A DNA stretch of 37,295 nucleotides from Pseudonocardiales bacterium (GTDB lineage Bacteria > Actinomycetota > Actinomycetes > Mycobacteriales > Pseudonocardiaceae): positions 1 through 37,295 of the forward strand of contig QHBZ01000207.1 in NCBI GenBank assembly GCA_003244055.1, given 5' to 3'. The position numbers and the translations under genes were made by a program. Each line of letters starts with the position of its first letter. The stretch's first letter is position 1. Shown one piece after another: positions 1-8,495 of this stretch. The notes under the pieces are model-generated. The model was given only the letters and a program-made list of their open reading frames with translations. It was not told where the DNA came from and made no database searches.

Positions 1-1
1 C

Positions 2-397
2 TGGGGGCCGACGAACACACCGCCGGCTTACCGTTATTTGCCGGTCGATCCCCAGACCATCGGTTTGTTGCGGATCCTGAGAATCGGTGATGTGGAGCTG
101 CAGCTTGATGGGCACCGGCTCTTGGTCAGGGGGACGCCGGTGCACCTGCCGCACAAGGAGTTTGTGATTCTGCAGCATCTGATGGATAACGCCGGTCGGG
201 TCGTCGGCCGGCGGGAGTTGTTGGACAATGCATGGGGTACGGATCGGACCGACGCTCGTAACTACTTGGAGGTGCACATACGTAGGCTCCGCACCAAGAT
301 CGAGAGTGACGTGAACAGACCGACTCGTATCCGGACCGTCCGCGGAGTCGGCTACATCTTCGATCTGCCGCAAGACGACTGCGCAGCCGATGGCTAG
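2..397 (+). CDS. winged-helix (OmpR/PhoB-type) DNA-binding domain protein, 5' end outside window
   Basis: The frame is open from the first bases of the window, so the gene starts upstream; only the C-terminal DNA-binding half is visible. It shows the trans_reg_C pattern: a beta-strand start (GDVELQLDGHRLLVRG), a helix with HKEFVILQHLMDNAGRVV, then the recognition helix and wing with NYLEVHIRRLRTKI and RTVRGVGYIF. Family knowledge says this fold binds direct repeats in promoters. What is fused N-terminally (receiver domain or another sensor such as a HemD-like domain) cannot be seen. It ends four bases inside the convergent tatA gene. The identity of the domain is clear; the identity of the whole protein is not. 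Confidence 0.8.
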   Translation, partial: WGPTNTPPAYRYLPVDPQTIGLLRILRIGDVELQLDGHRLLVRGTPVHLPHKEFVILQHLMDNAGRVVGRRELLDNAWGTDRTDARNYLEVHIRRLRTKIESDVNRPTRIRTVRGVGYIFDLPQDDCAADG

Positions 398-648
398 GCG
401 GAGGGCGGCTGTGGAGTCTGGTGAGGCTGTGACTGCTGCGACTGGTCCTGGAATGGCGTAGCGGCTGCGCCGGGAGTCCGCGGTAGTGGTTCGGGCTCCT
501 TCTCGCCAGACAAGGCGCGGGTCTCCGCCTTGAAGATCCGCATCGACTGCCCCACCGAACGGGCCATCTGTGGCAGCTTGTTGGCCCCGAACAGCAGCAT
601 GAAGACCGCCGCCACGATCAACAGATGCCACGGGCTGAACTCGCCCAT
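394..648 (-). CDS. tatA: Sec-independent protein translocase subunit TatA
   Basis: An 84-residue protein with one N-terminal membrane helix (WHLLIVAAVFMLLFGANKLP), the Phe-Gly hinge at the end of that helix, and an amphipathic helix (QMARSVGQSMRIFKAET) followed by a Gln/Pro-rich acidic tail. This is the TatA architecture; TatA multimers form the pore that exports folded twin-arginine proteins. It stands alone here, not beside tatC, as is common in actinomycetes. Its 3' end overlaps the convergent regulator by four bases. TatB is a less likely alternative because the protein is short. Confidence 0.9.
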   Translation of the reverse strand: MGEFSPWHLLIVAAVFMLLFGANKLPQMARSVGQSMRIFKAETRALSGEKEPEPLPRTPGAAATPFQDQSQQSQPHQTPQPPSA

Positions 649-780
649 CGTCGCCTCCCTGGTCAGCGCCCTGTCGAACCCGGCGCCGCGTCAGAACCCC
701 ATATCTAATCGCTCAACATACTCCCCCCACGCAGTCTGGGTTCGGTTCACCGCGCAGGCGCGGAGTGGCACGATCAAGCG

Positions 781-1872
781 GTGCCGCGCAGCGTGGGGGT
801 GGAGGAGGAGCTGTTGCTGGTCGACCCGGATAGTGGCCGGGCGCTGGCGCTGGCCGCGGCGGTGCTGCGCGATGCGGGCGACGGGGGGAAGCCGGCTGAT
901 CAGCCCCTCACCTCCGAGCTGACCCGTCAGCAGGTCGAGACCAACACCCGACCCCGCACCTCCCTGGACGACCTCGCTTCGGAGGTGCGCCGGTGGCGGC
1001 GTGTGGCCAACGAAGCCGCCGAGGGCCAGGGCGCCAGGGTCGCGGCACTGGCCAGCTCGCCGCTTGCGGTTGAGCCGTCGATCAGCTCCTCGCGTCGTTA
1101 CCAGCGGATGGTGGATGAGTTCGGTGTGATCGCCGAGGAGCAGCTCACCTGCGGCTGCCACGTGCACGTTGCGATCCACTCGGAGTCGGAGGGGGTCGCG
1201 GTGCTGGACCGCATCCGCGGTTGGCTGCCTTGCCTGCTCGCGCTCAGCGCCAATTCACCATTCTGGCAGGGGCACGACAGCGGCTACGCCAGCTTTCGGT
1301 CGCAGGTCTGGGGCCGCTGGCCCTCGGCTGGGCCGACCGGGCTGTTCGGCTCGGCCGAGACCTATCACGCCACCACGGGGGCAATGATCAAGACTCGGAC
1401 GCTGCTCGACCTGGGAATGGTCTATTTCGATGCGCGGCTGTCCCGACTGCATCCGACGGTGGAAGTGCGCGTTGCCGACGTCTGCCTGGTCGCCGACGAT
1501 GCCGTGCTGATGGCGGGCTTGGTCAGGGCCCTGGTCGACACAGCTGCGCGGTCCTGGCAGGCCGGCCTGCCTGCCGATCCAGTTCGCACCGAGCTGCTGC
1601 GGCTCGCAAGCTGGCGAGCCGGCCGCTCCGGACTCGACGGTGATCTCGTCGATCCAGCGGGTCGGCCGGTGCCGGCAGCGCAGGTGATCGGTGCACTCGT
1701 GGACCACGTCCGGCCCGTGCTGGACGAGTCCGGGGACCTCGAGGTTGTCGAAGAGCTGGTCACCGCGGTGCTCAGACGCGGTAACGGGGCGATCGAGCAA
1801 CGCCGGATCTACCGCACCAGCGGCGAGCTGGCCGACGTCGTCGCCCACGCGGTGGACCGCACAACCTCGTAA
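781..1872 (+). CDS. YbdK/GCS2-family carboxylate-amine ligase (glutamate-cysteine ligase type 2)
   Basis: A 363-residue protein matching the GCS2/YbdK family: an N-terminal GVEEELLLVDP strand that begins the ATP-grasp-like fold, a central HVHVAI metal/substrate motif, an SGYASFRSQVWGRWP segment and VEVRVADVC near residue 235. Family members ligate an amine to the gamma-carboxylate of glutamate using ATP; some make gamma-glutamylcysteine, others have unknown amine partners. Actinomycetes use mycothiol, so the physiological product is uncertain. The GTG start was chosen because the family motif begins six residues later; a ribosome site is weak. The protein is full length for the family and stands alone. 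Confidence 0.87.
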   Translation: MPRSVGVEEELLLVDPDSGRALALAAAVLRDAGDGGKPADQPLTSELTRQQVETNTRPRTSLDDLASEVRRWRRVANEAAEGQGARVAALASSPLAVEPSISSSRRYQRMVDEFGVIAEEQLTCGCHVHVAIHSESEGVAVLDRIRGWLPCLLALSANSPFWQGHDSGYASFRSQVWGRWPSAGPTGLFGSAETYHATTGAMIKTRTLLDLGMVYFDARLSRLHPTVEVRVADVCLVADDAVLMAGLVRALVDTAARSWQAGLPADPVRTELLRLASWRAGRSGLDGDLVDPAGRPVPAAQVIGALVDHVRPVLDESGDLEVVEELVTAVLRRGNGAIEQRRIYRTSGELADVVAHAVDRTTS

Positions 1873-1959
1873 TGGCCTACCAGACAGCGCTGGGGACGGA
1901 GCTGACTTGCTGACGCGACGCAGGGCCCTAGTGACCAACGACGACGGTACGGGTTGGCC

Positions 1960-2373
1960 GTGTCCCTCGACGTGGACCGGCACCCGGTCGGGGTGCCGCA
2001 CTGGGCGAGCGCCGGACACCTGCTGCCGGATGTTCTCGAACTGCTGACTGGTGCCCCGCGCGGCACCGTGCAGACCACTGTCGTTCGAGTCGATGACGGG
2101 CGGCTGCGCCTCGCGCAGGTCGAGACACAAGCACCGCCGGCGGCGGGTACCGACAGCGCCCTGCTCGCGGCCGGTCATCCCCACCCTGACCGCGCTGGAT
2201 TCCGTGCGGGAGGCATCCGGGCCGGCACTGTCGCAGTGGTTGGCATCGGCCATGCAGGCGTAATCGACACCACTGATCGCAACGGATCGTTACCTCGATT
2301 TATCGTGACGGCGGTTGCGCGCTTCGCCGCCGCTGAGGACGGTGGTACGTGGACGGCAAACCAGCATCCTTGA
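1960..2373 (+). CDS. hypothetical protein, possibly frameshifted near its end
   Basis: I do not recognise this reading frame. Its first half has high GC at third codon positions and looks coding (VSLDVDRHPVGVPHW, LLPDVLELLTG, TVVRVDDGRLRLAQVE). After about position 2170 the next frame reads a more convincing helix, ALDSVREASGPALSQWL, ending at a stop at 2261-2263. One explanation is a single-base shift near 2150-2180, with the true protein ending at 2263. It follows the ligase gene by about 90 bases and precedes the phasin-like gene. No function is proposed. Confidence 0.3.
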   Translation: MSLDVDRHPVGVPHWASAGHLLPDVLELLTGAPRGTVQTTVVRVDDGRLRLAQVETQAPPAAGTDSALLAAGHPHPDRAGFRAGGIRAGTVAVVGIGHAGVIDTTDRNGSLPRFIVTAVARFAAAEDGGTWTANQHP

Positions 2374-2390
2374 AACCCTTGGAGCCCCGC

Positions 2391-2789
2391 ATGTCCACTC
2401 AGATCAAAGACCATCGATGGGCCGCAGACGCTCGTGACGACCGAAACCCTCGGCCGTTGCCCGCCGCCGTGGACATGTCCACTGAGCAGGTCGCCGCGGA
2501 CCCGAGCACCCAACGGGTGCAGGACTCGATGGTCCAGCTTGTGCGTCAAGGTCAGGACACCTCATTGAGGTCGCTGCAGGTATGGGCCGACCTGGCCCGC
2601 AATCTCGGTCCCACCGCGCTGAGCTCGCCCGCAGGCGCGACGATGGCATCCCTCGCCCACGACCCGTTCGAGAAGCTGCTCGAGGCTCAGCGCCAGGTCG
2701 TCGAGGAACTCGTCGCCACTCAGCGCCAACTTGCGCAACGGCTCTTCGACACCACCACCGCCAACGGCAACGGTTTCGCCGCTCGGTAG
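2391..2789 (+). CDS. phasin-like coiled-coil protein
   Basis: The ATG at 2391 follows a purine-rich TTGGAG stretch and gives 132 residues. The first 40 are polar; the rest is amphipathic helix (QDSMVQLVRQGQDTSLRSLQVW, then KLLEAQRQVVEELVATQRQL). Heptad-like helices of this sort with few aromatic residues resemble granule-coating phasins of the polyhydroxyalkanoate field, which are often annotated phasin family in actinomycetes. No polyhydroxyalkanoate synthase lies nearby, so the assignment is by resemblance only. It could be any small coiled-coil protein. Confidence 0.6.
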   Translation: MSTQIKDHRWAADARDDRNPRPLPAAVDMSTEQVAADPSTQRVQDSMVQLVRQGQDTSLRSLQVWADLARNLGPTALSSPAGATMASLAHDPFEKLLEAQRQVVEELVATQRQLAQRLFDTTTANGNGFAAR

Positions 2790-3012
2790 AGCCACAGCAG
2801 CAGTAACCCTTCCTAATTAAGCCGGCCGGTTACCGGTCGCGGGCAACGGCGTGCAATGACGCTGCCGTGCCCCCATAGACCATGCGGGCGCCAGCGAGTC
2901 CAGACGCTCGGTGAGACAGCCGTCCTCATCGAACTATCGAGCCTGCCCGGAAACAATGAGCCGTGATTCATTCGGCTCGACAACCACAAACTCTACAAAA
3001 GGTGGTTTCGCG

Positions 3013-3282
3013 ATGAGCAATTCCCTGCACCTCGCCCATCAATGGTGGGACACCCTCGACCAGACCGACCGTCAACGGGTCTGGGATGCCCGCCACAGCT
3101 ACCTCGCCGGCGACCTCGTGGAAAGCATGGCCAACGCCGGCGTGCCCGTGGTCAGCGATGGTCGTTGGTCCTGCGTCAGCGTCGGACCCACCGGTTTCAC
3201 CGTGCCCGTCGCTGTCCAGCAACTCCTGGACCGGCTACCGCAGGCGCCACCCCAGACAGACGGCTCCCGCCACATGCTGTAG
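3013..3282 (+). CDS. small hypothetical protein (89 aa)
   Basis: The ATG at 3013 is preceded by AAAAGGTGG at 2997-3005, a good ribosome site that decides the start over the longer in-frame option at 2911. The product is a compact mixed protein with a Trp-rich start (HQWWDTLDQTDRQRVWD) and a C-terminal helix (VAVQQLLDRLP). There is no signal peptide or membrane segment. I do not recognise a family. It converges on the aminotransferase gene with only seven bases between the stops. The upstream 220 bases contain no gene that I can support. Confidence 0.65.
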   Translation: MSNSLHLAHQWWDTLDQTDRQRVWDARHSYLAGDLVESMANAGVPVVSDGRWSCVSVGPTGFTVPVAVQQLLDRLPQAPPQTDGSRHML

Positions 3283-3289
3283 CCGGCGC

Positions 3290-4489
3290 TCAGGCGGTTG
3301 TGGTGGGCTGGGGCAGCGCGTCGACGAGGAGGTCCAGCTCGTTGTCCGTGTTGTAGTAGTGCACCGAGGCGCGGACCAGTTCGGTCAGCCCACGGCGGGG
3401 CAGATCCAGGCGGGCGAAGCTGGCGACGGAGACGCTGGTGTTCACGCCCGACTCAGCGACGCGGCGCTGCACAGCCTTCGCGGGGACGCCGTCGACGGTG
3501 AAGGTGACGATCGCGCAGCGGCGCTGGCCCTGATCGTGCACGTGCACTCCGTCCAGAGCCGCCAGCCGTTCCCGCAGACGCTGCGCCAGAGCGGTGACCC
3601 GTGCTTCGATGGCGTCAAGTCCCCAGGACAGCGCGTAGTCGATGGCGACCCCCAGACCGATCTTGCCGGCGTAGTTGGTCTCCCATGTCTCGAAGCGTCG
3701 CGCGTCCGGACGGATCTGGTAGCTGTCCGGGGTGGTCCACGTGGCGGCGTGCATGTCGAGAAAGGGCGGTTCCAGCCGGTCGAGGATCGAACGACGCACG
3801 TAGAGGAAGCCGGTGCCGCGTGGGCCGCGCAGGAACTTGCGCCCGGTCGCCGACAGCAGGTCAGCGCCGATGCGCTCGACGTCGATGGGTAGTTGGCCCA
3901 CTGACTGGCAGGCATCGAGCAGAAACGGCACCCCGGCCTCGCGGGCGACCAAGCCGACCTGTTCAGCGGGGTTGACCAGGCCGCCCTGGGTCGGCACGTG
4001 GGTCATCGCGATGAGCTTCACCTCGCCGGGGCCGCTACCAAGGCGCCGGCGCAGGTCGGCGACACAGAACTGGCCATGCTCGTCATCGTCGACGACTTCC
4101 ACGACCGCGCCGGTGCGGCGCGCGACCTGCAGAAAGGCGATGACGTTGCTGGCGTATTCGGCGTGGGCGGTGAGGATGCGTTCGCCCGGCTTGAACGACA
4201 TGGCGTAGAAGGCCATGTCCCAGGCCCGGGTCGCGTTCTCCACCACCGCGACCTCTTCGGTCGCGCAGCCGATCAACCGGGCAATCGCGGTATACGTCGC
4301 CTGGATCTGCTCGGTGGCGGCGTCGGCGGCTTCGTACCCGCCGGACTCGGCCTCCCGGCGTAGATGGGCGATGACCGCTTCGGTGACCTGCGATGGCGGC
4401 AGCGCCGCCCCCGCGTTGTTCAGGTGCGCTACCCGGCTTACACCGGGGGTGTCGCGCCGGGCACGGTCAACGTCGAAGGCCACCCACAC
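3290..4489 (-). CDS. class V-fold aminotransferase (cysteine desulfurase / isopenicillin-N-epimerase-like)
   Basis: A 399-residue fold type I PLP enzyme. Visible hallmarks are LNNAGAALPP at the N terminus, ENATRAWDMAFYA for cofactor phosphate contact, the AMTHVPTQGG histidine near residue 164, LDACQSVGQ with the pyridine-binding Asp near 192, and the Schiff-base lysine in SATGRKFLRG near 218. Members act on cysteine, isopenicillin N, kynurenine or hercynylcysteine sulfoxide; the substrate cannot be fixed from sequence. No sulfur-carrier or ergothioneine genes adjoin it, so EgtE is possible but unsupported. It is complete and lies in the same orientation as the lipoprotein gene upstream. Confidence 0.85.
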   Translation of the reverse strand: MWVAFDVDRARRDTPGVSRVAHLNNAGAALPPSQVTEAVIAHLRREAESGGYEAADAATEQIQATYTAIARLIGCATEEVAVVENATRAWDMAFYAMSFKPGERILTAHAEYASNVIAFLQVARRTGAVVEVVDDDEHGQFCVADLRRRLGSGPGEVKLIAMTHVPTQGGLVNPAEQVGLVAREAGVPFLLDACQSVGQLPIDVERIGADLLSATGRKFLRGPRGTGFLYVRRSILDRLEPPFLDMHAATWTTPDSYQIRPDARRFETWETNYAGKIGLGVAIDYALSWGLDAIEARVTALAQRLRERLAALDGVHVHDQGQRRCAIVTFTVDGVPAKAVQRRVAESGVNTSVSVASFARLDLPRRGLTELVRASVHYYNTDNELDLLVDALPQPTTTA

Positions 4490-4527
4490 AGCCTATTCGC
4501 CTGTGTATAACCCGTGGCGTAGCCGCC

Positions 4528-5694
4528 TCAGCCGGGACTGTTGTGTTCCACCTGGGACCCTTGCCGGGACGAGTTGTCGATGTCGACGGTGGGTTTGCCG
4601 TCGGCGGTGGTATTGCCGACCACAACACAGCCGGTCGAGCCGTCGATGATGATGATCCCGCGGGTGATGTTCGGGCCGGAGATCTTGTTGTCGCGTAGCT
4701 CGACGTTGGGCCAGCTGCGCAGGTTCACAGCTTGGGCACCGTTGGATGCGCAGGTGTTGCCGATGAAGCTGATCGATGGGCCTCCGGTCGGGGCCGCTCT
4801 GTTCCCGCTCCGATCGCCGGTGGCGATCAGGCATTGCGCATCGACGTTGCGGCAGGTGTTACCCACTATCGCGACGTCGTAGGTGGGCGGACCGTTGCTG
4901 TCGTAGGTTTGGAAACAGTCCGGGTGCGGCGGGTTGGCGTAGCCGGTCGCGGAGATGTCGGTGATGGTGTTGTCGGTGATCCGGTGACCGTTGCCGAAAA
5001 AACGCATGCCGTCGGCGTCGCCGTTGTCGCGGGCCACTGTCCCACTCACGGCATTGTGGCGCACCGCGATCTGCTGCCCGCTGATCCAGATCCCGGCGGT
5101 GGCGACATGGTGCACCGTGTTGTCCTCGATGATCGAGTTCTGGCACGGATCGCAGGTGATACCGCTTCGCTGAGTGTCCTGGACGGTGTTGTGGCGGATG
5201 GCCAGGTCGGTGCCCTTGGCGAATAGCCCGTCGCCGCCGGCGACCGTGAAGCCCTCGACGATGACGTGGTCCGCGGAGATGTGGATGCTGCGCACGCTGG
5301 CCCCGTCCGCGAAGAGCCTGATCGCCGCGTTGGCTGAGCCCGGGCGGTTCATCGCGATGTCGGTGTCGGCGAGATCGTGGCCGGTGAAGCACACCGTGGA
5401 CCCCGGGGAGGCGGCGTTCAGGGCCGCCGATACGTCGTCGGCACGGTTGACCGTGCGGCGGCAATCCGGCGGGCCGCTCTGGTTCGGGGCGGCGGGATTA
5501 GGGCTTGATGGGCTCTGCCCGGACCCTGGACTCTGACCAGTCGATGAATTCTGACCAGTCGAGGGATTCTGGCCTGCCGAGGGGCTCTGGCCTGCCGAGG
5601 GGCTCTGGCCCGTGCATCCGGCGACGAGTAGCAGGCCCAGCGCAGTGATCCAGACCCGCATCATTCGGGGTTGCCGCGTCACCGGTGCCGTCAC
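4528..5694 (-). CDS. secreted lipoprotein with right-handed beta-helix domain
   Basis: The N terminus has a signal peptide and lipobox (LGLLLVAGC, Cys near residue 27), so the protein should be lipid-anchored outside the membrane. A linker of six-residue GQxPS-type repeats follows, to about residue 65. The remainder is a parallel beta-helix of NosD/pectate-lyase type: repeated turns such as VEGFTVAGGDGLF, IRHNTVQDTQRSGI, IEDNTVHHVATAGIWI and ITDNTITDISATGY. Several Cys pairs suggest disulfides. Such domains bind or cleave polysaccharide; no catalytic residues can be assigned. An internal ATG at 5664 or 5661 would start directly at the signal peptide and is a fair alternative start. Confidence 0.85.
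   Translation of the reverse strand: MTAPVTRQPRMMRVWITALGLLLVAGCTGQSPSAGQSPSAGQNPSTGQNSSTGQSPGSGQSPSSPNPAAPNQSGPPDCRRTVNRADDVSAALNAASPGSTVCFTGHDLADTDIAMNRPGSANAAIRLFADGASVRSIHISADHVIVEGFTVAGGDGLFAKGTDLAIRHNTVQDTQRSGITCDPCQNSIIEDNTVHHVATAGIWISGQQIAVRHNAVSGTVARDNGDADGMRFFGNGHRITDNTITDISATGYANPPHPDCFQTYDSNGPPTYDVAIVGNTCRNVDAQCLIATGDRSGNRAAPTGGPSISFIGNTCASNGAQAVNLRSWPNVELRDNKISGPNITRGIIIIDGSTGCVVVGNTTADGKPTVDIDNSSRQGSQVEHNSPG
5511..5612. repeat. degenerate 18-bp tandem repeat in the lipoprotein linker
   Basis: About six copies of an 18-base unit encode GQSPSA-like hexapeptides immediately after the lipidated cysteine. The two copies nearest the cysteine are almost identical at DNA level; distal copies have diverged. 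The repeat length keeps the frame, so copy number can change without breaking the gene. Confidence 0.85.
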
Positions 5695-5812
5695 CCGACG
5701 TTCCGGGAGTTAATGTTCACCGGAGCAGGGTATGGCCCCGCGGCCGTCGTCGGCGTAAGGGTCCGTCGGCATGTCGGTTTCATCCGGCGGGCCAAGGGGG
5801 AAGTAGGTGGTC

Positions 5813-6622
5813 ATGACCACCCAGCGCGATGGCATGGACGCGAGCACCCGGACTCGTTCGACTCGGGCGCGGCGCTGGGCGTGGCTGGCGGTGCTGCTGG
5901 TGGGCATCGGGCTGTTCATCGCCGTCCAGCAGGCTCTGGCGATCACCGGGAACCCGACCCTGGTGCCCTCGCTGCTCGTGCTCGGGGCGCTCCTGGTTCC
6001 GGTGACCTTCGTCGTCTACATCGATGGTCGAAACCCGGCATATGACCTGCCCCTGAGTGTCCTGTTGAGCTGCGCACTGCTGGGTGGGGTGCTGGGCGCA
6101 GCCGTCGCCAGCGTGCTGGAGTTCGACACCATGCGACGGCTGGGCGGCCTGCCGACGGTGTACATCGGGGTGATCGAAGAAGCCGCCAAGCTCCTGGTGC
6201 CGATCACGATACTGATCTTCACTCGGTACCGGCGCAATCCTGCCGATGGCCTGCTCATCGGAGTTGCGGTGGGGATGGGCTTTGCCGTGCTGGAGACCTT
6301 GGGCTACGGGTTTGTGACCCTGCTGGCCAGCGGTGGGGACCTGACCTTCGCTGAAGGGTTTCTGCTGCTGCGGGGCATACTCAGCCCGGCCGGGCACGCC
6401 GCCTGGACCGGTCTGGCCGCTGCGGCGCTGTGGTGGGCCCACGCCCAACGGTGGAGACCCCGCGCGCTGGCCGGCGTAATCGGAACCTTCGTTCTCGTGG
6501 TCATCCTGCACTCCCTCTGGGATGCGACCGGCGCCTGGTACGGCTACCTCATCATCGGGTTCATCAGCTTCGCCCTGCTGATACGCCAAACCCACCGCAA
6601 CGTCCTCGTTGGACGTGATTGA
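5813..6622 (+). CDS. PrsW-family intramembrane metalloprotease
   Basis: About 269 residues with at least seven hydrophobic segments. The family motifs are present: EEAAKLL in one helix, GFAVLETLGYGF in the next, a GHAAWTG histidine and a late LHSLWDATG histidine, consistent with membrane-embedded zinc ligands. PrsW of Bacillus cleaves an anti-sigma factor, but many actinobacterial relatives have unknown substrates. The ATG at 5813 has GGGGGAAG about nine bases upstream and is preferred over the GTG two codons earlier. The downstream zinc-ribbon gene overlaps the 3' end, which suggests a two-gene operon. Confidence 0.85.
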   Translation: MTTQRDGMDASTRTRSTRARRWAWLAVLLVGIGLFIAVQQALAITGNPTLVPSLLVLGALLVPVTFVVYIDGRNPAYDLPLSVLLSCALLGGVLGAAVASVLEFDTMRRLGGLPTVYIGVIEEAAKLLVPITILIFTRYRRNPADGLLIGVAVGMGFAVLETLGYGFVTLLASGGDLTFAEGFLLLRGILSPAGHAAWTGLAAAALWWAHAQRWRPRALAGVIGTFVLVVILHSLWDATGAWYGYLIIGFISFALLIRQTHRNVLVGRD

Positions 6623-6947
6623 CGTGCGATGGCGCAAGGCCTTCCTGGTAGAGGTCAAGGAGAAGCTCGCTCAACTCGGATTAACGAATTGTGCGGTCTG
6701 TGAATCCGAAAACCTCACGGTGCATCGTTTTCCCTGCTTGGCGTTAATGGGTGATTTTCCTCCCGAGATCGGCAATCTTGACGACCCCGAGGTGACCACC
6801 GAGTACCTTGTCCGAGTTGAGTGCAGCGTCTGTGGTTACGTGATGTTGTTCAATGCCGAGCGTTTCCGGACCGGAAATGATGAAACCCTGGTGCGGGGGC
6901 TGACCGAGGAGGAGGAGGACGAGTTGGAGCGTCGGGATCCGCTCTAG
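6615..6947 (+). CDS. small zinc-ribbon-like protein
   Basis: About 110 residues with two paired cysteine motifs (CAVCES and CSVCGY) some 60 residues apart, enough to coordinate one zinc. The C terminus is very acidic (TEEEEDELERRDPL). The frame overlaps the end of the PrsW gene by a few bases; GTG at 6615 or 6624 are the likely starts, with no clear ribosome site, so translational coupling is plausible. Its interior is visibly less GC-rich than its neighbours. It may be an accessory factor for the protease, but that rests only on position. It converges on the dehydrogenase gene with nine bases between them. Confidence 0.72.
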   Translation: MIDVRWRKAFLVEVKEKLAQLGLTNCAVCESENLTVHRFPCLALMGDFPPEIGNLDDPEVTTEYLVRVECSVCGYVMLFNAERFRTGNDETLVRGLTEEEEDELERRDPL

Positions 6948-6956
6948 TCCCGTACG

Positions 6957-7955
6957 TCAGTTGTGCAGCACTGCCGCGCCGCTGAACCGGTCGTGAGCGA
7001 GGTCGGCGAGTGCCTCTGGTGCTTTGGCCATGGGGTAGGCGACCGTGGTGGCGCGGATGGCGAACCTCTCGGCGAGAGCGAGGAGTTGCTCACCGTCGCT
7101 TCGGGTGTTCGCGGTGACGCTGCGCAGCCGGCGCTCCTGGAACAGCTCGCCGGCGTAGTCCAGGGCTGGGATGTCCGAGAGCCAGATCCCGGCAACCGCC
7201 AGGGTTGCGCCCCGGTCGAGGGCGCGCAGAGCGACCGGCACGAGTTCGCCCGCCGGCGCGAACAGGATCGCACCGTCGAGCGGCTCGGGTGCCGTGTCCG
7301 CCGGGCCGCCTACGGAGTCCGCGCCGAGTTCGGCTGCCAGCTTCTGGTTGCCCTCCCCGCGGGTGAGCACGTGCACCCGCAACCCTTGGTGCAACGCGAT
7401 CTGCGCTGTGAGGTGCGCGCTCGCACCGAAGCCGTAGATACCCAGGCGACCCCCTGGTGGCACGGCCGCACAGCGAAGAGCGCGGTAGCCGATGATCCCG
7501 GCGCACAGCAGAGGCGCCGCGTGCTCGTCGTCCAGCGAATCGGGCAGGCGGTAGGCGTAGGCCTCGTCGACCAGGCAGGCGTCCGCGTACCCACCGTCGA
7601 TGTCCCAGCCGGTGAACCGCGGCTCGATGCACAGGTTCTCCGCACCACGGCGGCAGAACCGGCACGTCCCGTCCGTCTGCGCCAGCCACGCCACCCCAAC
7701 CCGCTCACCGATGGCGAAGCGGTCCGCGCCGACTCCGAGCGCGTCGACGCGCCCCACAACCTCGTGACCGGGGACGACCTGCGGCCGGCGCGGTGCCAGG
7801 TCGCCTTCGGCAAGATGAAGATCGGTGCGACACACTCCGCAGCAACTCACCCGCACCCGCAGCTGGCCAGGGCCTGGCAGTGGGTCGTCTTGTTCGTTGC
7901 GACGCAACGGGCGTTGGTCGATCGGACCGCATCGGTCCACGATCCACGTCTGCAT
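6957..7955 (-). CDS. zinc-dependent alcohol dehydrogenase (AdhA-like MDR enzyme)
   Basis: A 332-residue medium-chain dehydrogenase. The catalytic zinc site is seen in GVCRTDLHL (Cys) and PGHEVVGRV (His-Glu); the structural zinc cysteines lie in GTCRFCRRGAENLC. The NAD(P) fold follows with GIYGFGASAHL. It should oxidise or reduce alcohols/aldehydes in the cytoplasm; substrate unknown. The ATG at 7955 has GAAGGTGAC just upstream and begins at the usual family position, so the in-frame extension to 8165 is rejected. An inverted repeat at 8025-8091 lies in its upstream region. Confidence 0.88.
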   Translation of the reverse strand: MQTWIVDRCGPIDQRPLRRNEQDDPLPGPGQLRVRVSCCGVCRTDLHLAEGDLAPRRPQVVPGHEVVGRVDALGVGADRFAIGERVGVAWLAQTDGTCRFCRRGAENLCIEPRFTGWDIDGGYADACLVDEAYAYRLPDSLDDEHAAPLLCAGIIGYRALRCAAVPPGGRLGIYGFGASAHLTAQIALHQGLRVHVLTRGEGNQKLAAELGADSVGGPADTAPEPLDGAILFAPAGELVPVALRALDRGATLAVAGIWLSDIPALDYAGELFQERRLRSVTANTRSDGEQLLALAERFAIRATTVAYPMAKAPEALADLAHDRFSGAAVLHN

Positions 7956-8495
7956 GCCGTCACCTTCTGCCGTGCCGACCGCGGGAGTGGCCATGGCGAG
8001 GACCGGACGACGAAGTAACCCTACTGTCGCCGAGTTCGACAACATGGTTGTCGCCGCGAACGGGGCAGCCTTCACGTCGAACTCGGCGACAACAAAGCAC
8101 CGAACATCGCCATGATCGCGGTATATGTGCCATCGACGACACGTCATGTCGCTTACGGCACACAAGTCGTGATCAACGGCTGGTCAGTCAACGAGCAGCA
8201 GGGCGACGGAGGTAGCGGACGAGCAGCGAGCCGGCGTCGAGGTCGACGGCGCCGTTGCTCCCATCAACCTCCCTTCAGACCGCCGATGCCCAGCGATCCC
8301 TCAGCCTTGTCGGCGCGGTCGTCGCCGCGGTCGTTGGACGCCGCGATCTCCTCTTCGACCTCGCGGACGTAGCTCTCGGGGTCCTTGTCCACCGCCGTGA
8401 CGCCGGCGAAATGCGTGGCCTCGAAGGCGGCGAAAGCGACGGCCAGATCGTGGCGCAGCTGCAGGCGGGCCGACGACCGCCAGGACCCCCCCAGC
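7956..8495. other. 540-base stretch without a supported gene
   Basis: This holds the promoter region of the leftward dehydrogenase, the 16-bp inverted repeat at 8025-8091, and a short leftward frame (8264 to about 8475) with a coding-looking acidic tail ([18 protein letters not shown]). That frame lacks a convincing start and runs into the pirin remnant, so it may be another gene fragment. I could not identify it. Confidence 0.5.
8025..8091. repeat. 16-bp perfect inverted repeat with 35-base spacer
   Basis: The arms are 8025-8040 (TGTCGCCGAGTTCGAC) and 8076-8091, exact reverse complements. It sits 70 bases upstream of the dehydrogenase start. The spacer contains another partial TTGTCGCCG. 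It could be an operator, a folded leader or the end pair of a tiny mobile element. Confidence 0.75.

Noticed and set aside
1255-2253. 332-codon leftward open frame opposite the carboxylate-amine ligase
   Set aside because: It is antisense to a clear family member, is Arg/Pro-rich without motifs, and arises from the high GC of the third codon positions.
6957-8165. Longer start for the alcohol dehydrogenase
   Set aside because: The additional N terminus resembles no dehydrogenase, crosses the inverted repeat at 8025-8091, and lacks a ribosome site, whereas ATG 7955 has one.
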